Assembly (NCBI GenBank): GCA_020059785.1
Contig: JAGVBL010000169.1
Span: 1 to 5,016 of the forward strand
Direction of reading: 5' to 3'
DNA length: 5,016 nt
DNA from: Ignavibacteriales bacterium
GTDB taxonomy: Bacteria; Bacteroidota; Ignavibacteria; Ignavibacteriales; Melioribacteraceae
Shown: positions 1 through 5,016 of the stretch, piece by piece
Layout of the letters: every line of letters starts with the position of its first letter
Numbering within the stretch: the first letter of the stretch is position 1
Program-made: the position numbers and the translations under genes
Notes under the pieces: generated by a model
The model's input: the letters and a program-made list of their open reading frames with translations, nothing else
The model's database searches: none
What the model was told of the DNA's origin: nothing

Positions 1-534
1 ACTTTAATGCCTTATGTCGAAAGAAATGTTCCGGTTGTATTTACGGCAGCATCATGTGGTTATGCATTTATGCACGAATATTCTTCCTTCTTTAAAGAAA
101 ATGAAAATATAAAAAAGGTTGCTAAGGCAAGTTATGATATTCACGATTTCCTGGGAAATATATTCTTGAATGGAGATTTCAAAAATTCCTTTAAGCCAAT
201 TGAGAAAACTATAGTATACCATGCACCGTGTCACCTTAAAACTCAAAACAACAAATATGGACCGATTGATTTAGTAAAATTGATACCGGGGATTAAACTT
301 CAGAAAATAAATGATAGCTGTTGCGGTATTGCCGGAACATTTGGAATGAAGAAAGAGAATTTTGAATTGTCAATGAAAATTGGTTCCACATTATTTGAAG
401 AGATTAACAGAGCTAATCCGGATTTAGTGTTATCCGGTTGTGGAACCTGTCAAATTCAAATTAACCAGGGTACTAATCTCAATGTAATTCACCCGATGAA
501 GTTAATTAACGAATCGTTTTCAGGAAATAATTGA
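1..534 (+). CDS. glpC: GlpC-like anaerobic glycerol-3-phosphate dehydrogenase subunit C, C-terminal part (5' end outside window)
   Basis: The frame is open back to base 1, so the ATG at base 7 is probably internal. Counting from that Met, the ASCGYAFMHEY stretch (Cys17) looks like the end of a first CCG (cysteine-rich) domain. A complete second CCG domain follows: Cys75 in YHAPCH, Cys105-Cys106 in DSCCGIAGTFGMKKENFE, and Cys145/Cys148 in SGCGTC. That is the CCG pattern that binds a cubane-type iron-sulfur centre. The wording around CCGIAGTFG is typical of GlpC, which takes electrons from the GlpAB catalytic dimer at the membrane and passes them to quinone. A full GlpC is about 400 residues with two N-terminal 4Fe-4S motifs; those and any glpA/glpB would lie upstream. 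Alternatives are other CCG proteins such as LutA/GlcF or heterodisulfide-reductase-like subunits. The gene ends with TGA, followed by a 156-base regulatory gap, so it probably closes its own operon. Confidence 0.8.
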   Translation, partial: TLMPYVERNVPVVFTAASCGYAFMHEYSSFFKENENIKKVAKASYDIHDFLGNIFLNGDFKNSFKPIEKTIVYHAPCHLKTQNNKYGPIDLVKLIPGIKLQKINDSCCGIAGTFGMKKENFELSMKIGSTLFEEINRANPDLVLSGCGTCQIQINQGTNLNVIHPMKLINESFSGNN

Positions 535-556
535 AGGGTTTCTAATTTTATTAAGT

Positions 557-586
557 GATGAATCGTTGTATGACGAACGATTTATC
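557..586. promoter_or_regulatory. Inverted repeat, probable operator upstream of the dehydrogenase operon
   Basis: GATGAATCGTT (557-567) pairs with AACGATTTATC (576-586) over 11 positions, one of them G-T, around an 8-base centre. The inner 7 bp (AATCGTT/AACGATT) are perfect. The centre, TTGTATGACGA at 566-576, fits TNGTNNNACNA, the operator consensus described for the FadR branch of GntR regulators. The repeat ends one base before the -35 hexamer at 587, a natural site for a repressor or activator. As RNA it could also be a hairpin after glpC, but no U-run follows, so an intrinsic terminator is less likely. The repeat is seen directly; the regulator family is inferred, and no regulator gene lies in this window. 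Confidence 0.55.
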
Positions 587-615
587 TTGACGTTTAATTA
601 ATTACTAATTATAAT
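587..615 (+). promoter_or_regulatory. Sigma-70-type promoter for the dehydrogenase-transporter-kinase operon
   Basis: A -35 hexamer TTGACG (587-592, five of six to consensus) and a perfect -10 TATAAT (610-615) are separated by exactly 17 bases. The expected transcription start is near 621-623, at the first 8-base leader repeat, giving a leader of about 70 bases before the ATG at 691. AT-rich DNA makes isolated TATAAT matches common, but the -35, the spacing and the adjoining inverted repeat together make this a good call. If the organism uses a Bacteroidetes-type housekeeping sigma factor (TAnnTTTG), this site would be less relevant. Confidence 0.65.
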
Positions 616-619
616 AGTA

Positions 620-672
620 TAGACAAATAGACAAACAGACAAATATGATGTATTTCAAGATCTATCTGTCTA
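620..672 (+). promoter_or_regulatory. Potential leader stem-loop at the 5' end of the operon mRNA
   Basis: TAGACAAATAGA (620-631) is the reverse complement of TCTATCTGTCTA (661-672) with one mismatch, leaving a loop of about 29 bases. Inside the loop, AAATA (641-645) and TATTT (651-655) form a smaller perfect stem. The 5' arm starts where transcription is expected to begin, so the mRNA could open with a terminal hairpin. The GGAGG at 682-686 lies outside it. I do not recognise a known riboswitch or leader class. The structure could affect mRNA stability, or the arms could be DNA sites for a regulator. Confidence 0.35.
621..644 (+). repeat. Three tandem 8-base repeats, AGACAAAT / AGACAAAC / AGACAAAT
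   Basis: Bases 621-628, 629-636 and 637-644 are three consecutive octamers that differ only at the last base of the middle unit (T to C). They lie directly after the -10 box and span the expected start of transcription. The first unit (and, less well, the second) can pair with the 661-672 arm, so several registers of the leader hairpin are possible. The repeat could be a short tandem duplication, a phased binding site, or a slippage-prone tract. Confidence 0.7.
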
Positions 673-690
673 AATTCAACTGGAGGAAAT

Positions 691-1734
691 ATGAAAACAA
701 TGAAATCTCTAACTTACAAAGACATTGGTAAAATAGTATATGAAGACAAACCGATGCCACAAATTATGCATCCTAACGATATAATATTAAAAGTAACAGC
801 TGTGGGAATATGCGGAACTGATGTAAAAATTCTTGAAGGTAAACACGTTGTTGGTGAGGATATTGCATTAGGGCATGAGTTCGGTGGAGTTGTAGCCGAA
901 ATCGGTAATGGTGTAACAACACTTAAAATTGGTGATCGTGTTGCAGTTGATAACAGTTTGCGTTGTGGTCTTTGTGAATATTGCAGAACTGGAAATAGCC
1001 CCCAATGCCATTGGTTAAAAGATAAATCAATTGGAATTTTTCAGAATGGCGGATACGCTGAATATTGTGTATTACCTGAAAATGCTTGCTTTAAAATTCC
1101 GGATGCAATGGATGACATTACTGCTACTCAGGTTGAAACTCTTGGAACAGTTCTAAATGGAATGAATGCAGTTCAGATGCAATGCTGGGATACTGTGGTT
1201 GTATTAGGATTTGGACCGATCGGTTACCTGTTTTCTGCTTTATCCAAAAATGTTGCGGCTTACACAATGTGTACTGAGATCGATCCATTTAGAATAGAAG
1301 TTGCAAAAAAATTGGGTGTTCCGGTATTTAATCCTAATGAACATGATATTGAAAAAGAGGTTATGAAGTTTACTGATGGAAAAGGAGCCGATATAGTAAT
1401 AGAAGCTGTTGGAAGTCAATTGGAAAACGCTCTTAAATATGTTACACCCGGTGGTAAGGTTTTGGCATTTGGTATGGATAGCAGTATTAAAGCAACAATA
1501 GTTCCAAATACCATTACAAGAAAAGCAATAAAGGTTATAGGAACTTATATAGGACAGAATACAATGTTGCCGGCAATTAAAATTTTAATGTCCGGTAAAA
1601 TTGATATGAAACCATTTTTTACAGAGATCATTCCTCTAAAAGATGGTTTAAGTGCATTTAGTAAGCTGGGATTAGATCTAAAAACAAATAAGCACATTCC
1701 CAAACAAGCTATGAAAATTGTAATGAAACCCTAA
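691..1734 (+). CDS. Zinc-dependent medium-chain alcohol/polyol dehydrogenase (sorbitol/threonine dehydrogenase type)
   Basis: This 347-residue protein has the usual length and layout of the zinc-containing MDR superfamily, cytoplasmic NAD(P)-dependent enzymes that oxidise alcohols, polyols or polyol phosphates. The N-terminal GroES-like domain carries catalytic-zinc residues Cys41 (GICGTD) and His62-Glu63 (GHEF), with a possible fourth ligand at Glu149 (QVETLG). Cys92, Cys95, Cys98 and Cys106 form the structural-zinc lobe. The Rossmann domain starts at LGFGPIG (Gly173, Gly175, Gly178), and Glu196 in CTEID sits where an acidic residue favours NAD over NADP. The start at 691 is set by GGAGG at 682-686; a second Met at codon 4 is less well placed. 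It is first in a three-gene unit, 40 bases before an organophosphate transporter, so a polyol or polyol-phosphate substrate is the best guess. The family is clear; the exact substrate is unknown. Sorbitol, galactitol-1-phosphate, threonine or inositol-type substrates remain possible. Confidence 0.9.
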   Translation: MKTMKSLTYKDIGKIVYEDKPMPQIMHPNDIILKVTAVGICGTDVKILEGKHVVGEDIALGHEFGGVVAEIGNGVTTLKIGDRVAVDNSLRCGLCEYCRTGNSPQCHWLKDKSIGIFQNGGYAEYCVLPENACFKIPDAMDDITATQVETLGTVLNGMNAVQMQCWDTVVVLGFGPIGYLFSALSKNVAAYTMCTEIDPFRIEVAKKLGVPVFNPNEHDIEKEVMKFTDGKGADIVIEAVGSQLENALKYVTPGGKVLAFGMDSSIKATIVPNTITRKAIKVIGTYIGQNTMLPAIKILMSGKIDMKPFFTEIIPLKDGLSAFSKLGLDLKTNKHIPKQAMKIVMKP

Positions 1735-1774
1735 TTAAAGAAATTCATTCGTCCTCAATAGTTCAACCGGAGAA

Positions 1775-3130
1775 ATGATGAATAAAATAATTGGTTTTTT
1801 TAAAACAGGTGCAGATAGAAAACAACTTCAGGATAATGAGAAGGTTAATAATCTATTTAAGAGATACAGATGGCAAATTATGACGGCAATTACATTAGGA
1901 TATGCAATTGCTTATACATGCCGACTCGCATTATCTGTTGTTAAAAAACCATTAATTGATGAAGGAATCTTTAGTGCTCAAGAATTAGGCGTAATTAGTT
2001 CGGCAATCTTTTATACGTACGGATTTGGAAAATTAACAAATGGTTTTCTTGCTGATCATGCAAACATGAAAAGATTTTTTGCTTTCGGCGTCTTAGTCTC
2101 AGCAATAATTAACATTGTTATGGGGCTTTCAACATTTCTATTTCTCTGGATAATACTATGGGGACTTAATGGATGGTTCCAGGGATTTGGTGCGCCAGCA
2201 GGAATGGTTTCGATGGCTAACTGGTTCAGTAATAAAGAACGGGGTAGAAGGTACGGAATATGGAGTATTGCTCACCCCATAGGCGAAGGATTAACTTACA
2301 TTGGAATTGCTGCTTTTGTAACATGGTTTGGATGGCGTGCAGGATTTTTTGGACCGGGTTTCATTTGTATTCTGGTTGCTATTGGTATTTATTTATTAAT
2401 GCAAGACAGACCAAGAACATTAGGTCTACCAACAGTAGCCGAGTGGCGCAATGACTTTGGTGCAAAGGTAATTGACCCGAAAGATAAATCAATTAGCATT
2501 TGGGATTTGCAAAAATCGATTCTAAAATTTCCTTCAATATGGATTCTTGCTTTTGCAAGCGGCACAATGTATGTAACAAGATATGCAATGGTTAATTGGG
2601 GAATTTTATTTTTACAGGAAGAAAAAGGATTTTCGTTAGTTCAAGCGGGAAGTTATTTAGGAATTAATACTGTTGCTGGAATAGTGGGATGTTTAACATA
2701 CGGTTATGTTTCAGATAAATTGTTTAACGCACGGCGTCCGCCTGTAACTTTAATATTTGGTTTACTTGAAGTAACATCCCTGGTGTTAATCTTCTTAACC
2801 CCAATTACCGATCCAACTTTACTCTCATTATCATTTTTACTCTACGGATTTTCGATTAGCGGTTTAATTACTTCTTTAGGCGGATTATTTGCAACAGACA
2901 TTGCACCTAAGAAAGCTGCCGGTGCCGCAATGGGACTTATTGGTGTATTTAGTTATCTGGGAGCTGCAACCCAAGATTTGATTAGCGGTTATTTAATTGA
3001 AAATGGAACAACAATTATTAACGGTGTACGGCATTACGATTTTTCTACTGTTACAATATTCTGGGTAGGTGCTTCTATTATATCATTAATTCTTGCAACT
3101 TCACTCTGGAATGCCAAAGTGAGTGATTAA
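1775..3130 (+). CDS. Organophosphate:phosphate antiporter, OPA family of MFS (GlpT/UhpT-like)
   Basis: A 451-residue inner-membrane protein with about twelve hydrophobic segments in two six-helix halves, joined by a polar loop near 210-250. OPA transporters exchange external glycerol-3-phosphate, hexose phosphate or related esters for internal phosphate. The substrate-site basic residues of E. coli GlpT have counterparts: Arg50 in helix 1 (GlpT Arg45), Lys86 in YGFGK (Lys80), His167 in helix 5 (His165) and Arg269 in helix 7 (Arg269). Other landmarks are GWFQGFGAP (133-141), WFSNKERG (150-157) and APKKAAGAAMG (377-387). Two adjacent ATGs open the frame at 1775 and 1778. The GGAG at 1769-1772 lies 2 bases from the first and 5 from the second, so translation may start at 1778. 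It sits between the dehydrogenase and the kinase (12-base gap), presumably in one transcript. UhpC-type sensors look similar, but no partner histidine kinase is present here, so transport is preferred. The substrate cannot be assigned. Confidence 0.9.
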   Translation: MMNKIIGFFKTGADRKQLQDNEKVNNLFKRYRWQIMTAITLGYAIAYTCRLALSVVKKPLIDEGIFSAQELGVISSAIFYTYGFGKLTNGFLADHANMKRFFAFGVLVSAIINIVMGLSTFLFLWIILWGLNGWFQGFGAPAGMVSMANWFSNKERGRRYGIWSIAHPIGEGLTYIGIAAFVTWFGWRAGFFGPGFICILVAIGIYLLMQDRPRTLGLPTVAEWRNDFGAKVIDPKDKSISIWDLQKSILKFPSIWILAFASGTMYVTRYAMVNWGILFLQEEKGFSLVQAGSYLGINTVAGIVGCLTYGYVSDKLFNARRPPVTLIFGLLEVTSLVLIFLTPITDPTLLSLSFLLYGFSISGLITSLGGLFATDIAPKKAAGAAMGLIGVFSYLGAATQDLISGYLIENGTTIINGVRHYDFSTVTIFWVGASIISLILATSLWNAKVSD

Positions 3131-3131
3131 T

Positions 3132-3137
3132 AAGGAG
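3132..3137 (+). promoter_or_regulatory. Ribosome binding site of the PfkB kinase gene
   Basis: AAGGAG lies in the 12-base gap between the transporter stop (TAA at 3128-3130) and the kinase ATG at 3143, with a 5-base spacer. It fixes the kinase start and supports translation from a shared mRNA. Confidence 0.8.
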
Positions 3138-3142
3138 TTTAA

Positions 3143-4051
3143 ATGACATCACAAACAAAAAAATACGACATTGTAATTTTTGGCAACTATACAAAAGATA
3201 CAATAATTACTTCTTCTGGAACTAGATATCTTGATGGAGGCGGATTCAATTACGGTGCACATGCAGCCAAAATGCTTGGGTTAAATGTCGCCGCAGTTAC
3301 TCGATTAAACAAAGAAGATCATCGTGTTGTAGACAAACTTCAAATGATAGGAGTGGATGTATATCCAACATTTACTCCTTCTTCAACTCACATGGTTCTT
3401 GAATATCCAAATTCCGATCCCGATGATAGAATTCTTAGAAGTCCGGCTACGGCAGGTTCATTTACACCGGATCAGTTTTTTGATCTGGAAGCAAAAGCAT
3501 TTTTAATGAATGGTTCTATACGCGGTGAAATTCCTTTTGATGTTGTTGAATATCTTAGAACTAAGAAGAGTTTATTGGTAGCCGACCTTCAGGGATTTAT
3601 TAGAATTGTTACTTCGGATAATACTCTTATTCATGCACCCTGGCCCGAAAAGGAAAAATATCTTTCACTTGTTGATGTTATGAAAACAGATGCTGTAGAA
3701 GCAGAATCATTAACCGGTGAAAAAGATTTTCGAAAAGCCGCCGAAATAATATCTGGCTTAGGACCTAAGGAAGTAGTTTTAACACATAGAGATGGAATAT
3801 TGGTGCTTGCTAATGGAGAATTTTTCGAAGCTAAATTTCATAATAAAAGTTTAATCGGACGTAGTGGAAGAGGAGATACTTGTATAGCATCTTATATGGC
3901 TAAAAGATTAACTGAGCCGCCTGAAGTTGCGATAATTTGGTCTGCCGCTGTAACAAGTTTGAAAATGGAAAAAGAAGGACCGTTTTTAAGAAACATTCCT
4001 GAAGTTGAAGCTTTTATTCAACTGGAATACAACAGGGGAATGGAATTCTAG
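3143..4051 (+). CDS. PfkB/ribokinase-family carbohydrate kinase
   Basis: A 302-residue cytoplasmic kinase of usual length for the family, which transfers the ATP gamma-phosphate to a hydroxyl of a sugar, sugar phosphate, nucleoside or cyclitol. The N-terminal strand DIVIFGNYTKD (9-19) matches the family's G-x4-D opening. GGGFNYGAHAA (32-42) is the substrate-binding PfkB signature-1 region. GRSGRGDT (239-246) is signature 2, with Asp245 as catalytic base and GRGD as anion hole. This departs from the usual DTxGAGD: Gly239 replaces the first Asp and Arg243 replaces Ala. The key Asp remains, so an active enzyme is expected. KTDAVEAESLTG (about 176-187) fits the conserved N/K-x-x-E-x-x-x-L-T-G segment before the nucleotide site. 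It is last in the unit with the dehydrogenase and OPA transporter, which suggests it phosphorylates the product of that pathway, perhaps a ketose or ketose phosphate. Inositol or nucleoside kinase is an alternative. Confidence 0.88.
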   Translation: MTSQTKKYDIVIFGNYTKDTIITSSGTRYLDGGGFNYGAHAAKMLGLNVAAVTRLNKEDHRVVDKLQMIGVDVYPTFTPSSTHMVLEYPNSDPDDRILRSPATAGSFTPDQFFDLEAKAFLMNGSIRGEIPFDVVEYLRTKKSLLVADLQGFIRIVTSDNTLIHAPWPEKEKYLSLVDVMKTDAVEAESLTGEKDFRKAAEIISGLGPKEVVLTHRDGILVLANGEFFEAKFHNKSLIGRSGRGDTCIASYMAKRLTEPPEVAIIWSAAVTSLKMEKEGPFLRNIPEVEAFIQLEYNRGMEF

Positions 4052-4102
4052 TATTAATTAAATAATAAATCAGTAATACAATGCGTAATTATAATTATGT
4101 AA

Positions 4103-4141
4103 AAATATACAGAAGATTGATTTTGCTTAACCTGTATATTT
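4103..4141. promoter_or_regulatory. Perfect 10-bp-arm inverted repeat upstream of the phosphatase gene
   Basis: AAATATACAG (4103-4112) is the exact reverse complement of CTGTATATTT (4132-4141), with 19 bases between. It lies in the 108-base gap between the kinase and phosphatase genes, with its right arm 9 bases before the AGGAGGT ribosome binding site. It could be an operator or an mRNA hairpin close to the start codon. No T-run follows, so it does not look like an intrinsic terminator for the upstream operon. Confidence 0.5.
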
Positions 4142-4142
4142 G
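4135..4142 (+). promoter_or_regulatory. Possible Bacteroidetes-type -7 element (TAnnTTTG)
   Basis: TATATTTG matches the TAnnTTTG -7 consensus described for Bacteroidetes promoters and overlaps the right arm of the inverted repeat. Transcription from it would begin only about a dozen bases before the ATG at 4160. I find no TTTG/TTG at the expected distance upstream (nearest TTG at 4117-4119, spacing 15), so this is weak. A TATAAT at 4090-4095 within a palindromic AT stretch also lacks a good -35. Confidence 0.25.
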
Positions 4143-4149
4143 TAGAATT

Positions 4150-4156
4150 AGGAGGT
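4150..4156 (+). promoter_or_regulatory. Ribosome binding site of the phosphatase gene
   Basis: AGGAGGT is the strongest Shine-Dalgarno match in the window. Its GGAGG core lies 4 bases before the ATG at 4160, the same spacing as in front of the dehydrogenase. It selects that ATG as the start and places the hydrophobic signal peptide at the N-terminus. Confidence 0.85.
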
Positions 4157-4159
4157 AAT

Positions 4160-5016
4160 ATGAAAATAGAAAAAATAAAAAGAATTAATCTTGCTTTATT
4201 GTTACTCATTCTTATAATCCTTCCTTGTTCCATAATACTTAGTCAAAATGAAAATGTTATACCGGTTGATTCAAAATCTTTGTCTGATCTAAGTAAGAAT
4301 TTTACATTTATGATAGCAAGCGATCTTGGTAGAAATGGTTACTACGACCAAAAACCTGTTGCAGAAATGATGGGTGAAGTGGCAGCACTTGCAAAACCAA
4401 AATTTGTGGCTGCTGTTGGAGATATACATCATTTTATGGGAGTGCGTTCAGTTCAAGATCCATTATGGCTAACAAATTTCGAATTGATTTATAAACATCC
4501 ACAACTGATGATTCCCTGGTATCCAGTTCTTGGAAATCACGAATACGAGGGAAACTCTCAGGCAGTTATAGATTATACAAGTGTTAGTAGAAGGTGGGAA
4601 ATGTATTCGCGCTATTATGCCAAAACGTTTTCCATTTCTAAAAAATTAGATGTATTGATTCTATTTATTGACACCACGCCATTAATAGACAAATACCGTG
4701 TTGATTCAAGATACTTAGATGCTGGAAAGCAGTCTATGGATAATCAGCTGGCATGGATCGACTCGACTCTTAGAGTTTCTAATGCTAAATGGAAAATTGT
4801 TTTGGGGCATCATCCAATTTATTCCGGCACAACAAAATCCGATGTTGAAAGAGAAGATCTTCAAAAAAGACTTAAACCAATTTTAGACAAATATAATGTT
4901 GACATAACTATTGCCGGACACATTCACAACTTTCAACACGTCCGTGTTGCCGGTTCTGGTATCGATTTTATTGTAAATAGTTCTGCCTCTTTATCCAGAG
5001 AAGTAGTGGATTTGGA
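4160..5016 (+). CDS. Secreted metallophosphoesterase related to tartrate-resistant acid phosphatase (3' end outside window)
   Basis: The frame is open for 285 codons to the window edge. Residues 1-28 form a Sec signal peptide: basic KIEKIKR, then a Leu/Ile core, with likely cleavage near ILS-Q (28/29). Cys23 follows a Pro, not a small residue, so a lipoprotein is unlikely. The mature part follows the calcineurin-like fold in the order of mammalian TRAP: Asp55 (ASDLG), Asp88 (VGDIHHF), Asn126-His127 (LGNHEYEG), a VSRRWEMYSRYY stretch (142-153), His217-His218 (GHHPIYSG) and His254/His256 (GHIHNFQH). These supply the ligands of a two-metal centre that hydrolyses phosphate monoesters, probably in the periplasm or outside the cell. 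At the place of the Tyr ligand that colours purple acid phosphatases (GDNFY in TRAP) this protein has His91. I associate the GDIHHF wording with a Bacteroidetes-rich group. It lies 108 bases after the kinase and may be transcribed separately. Roughly 20-50 residues may be missing, judging by TRAP length. Confidence 0.85.
   Translation, partial: MKIEKIKRINLALLLLILIILPCSIILSQNENVIPVDSKSLSDLSKNFTFMIASDLGRNGYYDQKPVAEMMGEVAALAKPKFVAAVGDIHHFMGVRSVQDPLWLTNFELIYKHPQLMIPWYPVLGNHEYEGNSQAVIDYTSVSRRWEMYSRYYAKTFSISKKLDVLILFIDTTPLIDKYRVDSRYLDAGKQSMDNQLAWIDSTLRVSNAKWKIVLGHHPIYSGTTKSDVEREDLQKRLKPILDKYNVDITIAGHIHNFQHVRVAGSGIDFIVNSSASLSREVVDL

Noticed and set aside
52..246. 64-codon open frame on the minus strand inside the glpC-like gene
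   Set aside because: It lies wholly opposite a well-supported CCG-domain coding region, has no ribosome binding site of note and no recognisable domain.
557..586. Intrinsic terminator for glpC
   Set aside because: The stem is reasonable, but it is AT-rich and followed by TTGACG, with no U-run. The operator reading fits the adjacent promoter better.
2260..2454. 64-codon open frame on the plus strand inside the transporter gene
   Set aside because: It is an out-of-frame shadow of the transporter; the overlapping frame carries clear OPA motifs.
2854..2990. GATTAGCGGTT occurring twice, 126 bases apart, in the transporter gene
   Set aside because: Both copies are in the same frame and encode Ile-Ser-Gly in different helices; codon coincidence is enough to explain it.
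4086..4097. Perfect 12-base palindrome TAATTATAATTA
   Set aside because: It consists only of A and T in an AT-rich gap, so a chance origin is likely, and no neighbouring element lines up with it.
4225..4230. Lipoprotein signal at Cys23 of the phosphatase
   Set aside because: The residue before Cys is Pro, where lipoboxes need Gly, Ala or Ser, and a better type I cleavage site follows at 28/29.
4684..4895. Further copies of the leader motif TAGACAAAT inside the phosphatase gene
   Set aside because: They encode Asp-Lys pairs in good coding context and are not tandem, so they are not linked to the leader array.

Overview
This is an AT-rich window (roughly one third G+C by eye) from a bacterium. 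It is densely coding on the + strand and holds five genes, the first and last cut by the window edges. Strong Shine-Dalgarno sequences (GGAGG twice, GGAG twice) precede the four visible starts. The last gene belongs to a secreted phosphatase group whose wording I associate with Bacteroidetes. AT-rich DNA, real Shine-Dalgarno sites (weak or absent in typical Bacteroidetes) and Bacteroidetes-like proteins together suggest the FCB group, perhaps an Ignavibacteria-like lineage. That placement is inference only.

Layout. Bases 1-534 are the C-terminal part of an iron-sulfur CCG-domain protein, best read as GlpC, the electron-transfer subunit of anaerobic glycerol-3-phosphate dehydrogenase. A 156-base regulatory gap follows. 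It contains an 11-bp-arm inverted repeat with a FadR/GntR-like core, a near-consensus promoter (TTGACG-17-TATAAT), and a leader with three tandem 8-base repeats that can fold back on a downstream arm. Bases 691-4051 are a tight three-gene unit with gaps of 40 and 12 bases: a zinc-dependent medium-chain polyol-type dehydrogenase, a GlpT/UhpT-type organophosphate transporter of the OPA family, and a PfkB-family sugar kinase with an unusual GRGD anion hole. After a 108-base gap with a perfect 10-bp-arm inverted repeat, a Sec-exported metallophosphoesterase resembling tartrate-resistant acid phosphatase runs off the right end.

How the genes may work together. Transporter, dehydrogenase and kinase form a plausible catabolic cassette: import of a phosphorylated polyol or sugar, oxidation of a hydroxyl, and a second phosphorylation. 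The galactitol-1-phosphate to tagatose-6-phosphate to tagatose-1,6-bisphosphate route is a known pathway with the same enzyme classes. GlpC at the left edge and the exported phosphatase at the right fit a wider theme of phosphorylated three- to six-carbon compounds. No substrate can be fixed from sequence alone. I see no mobile element, CRISPR array, tRNA or rRNA.
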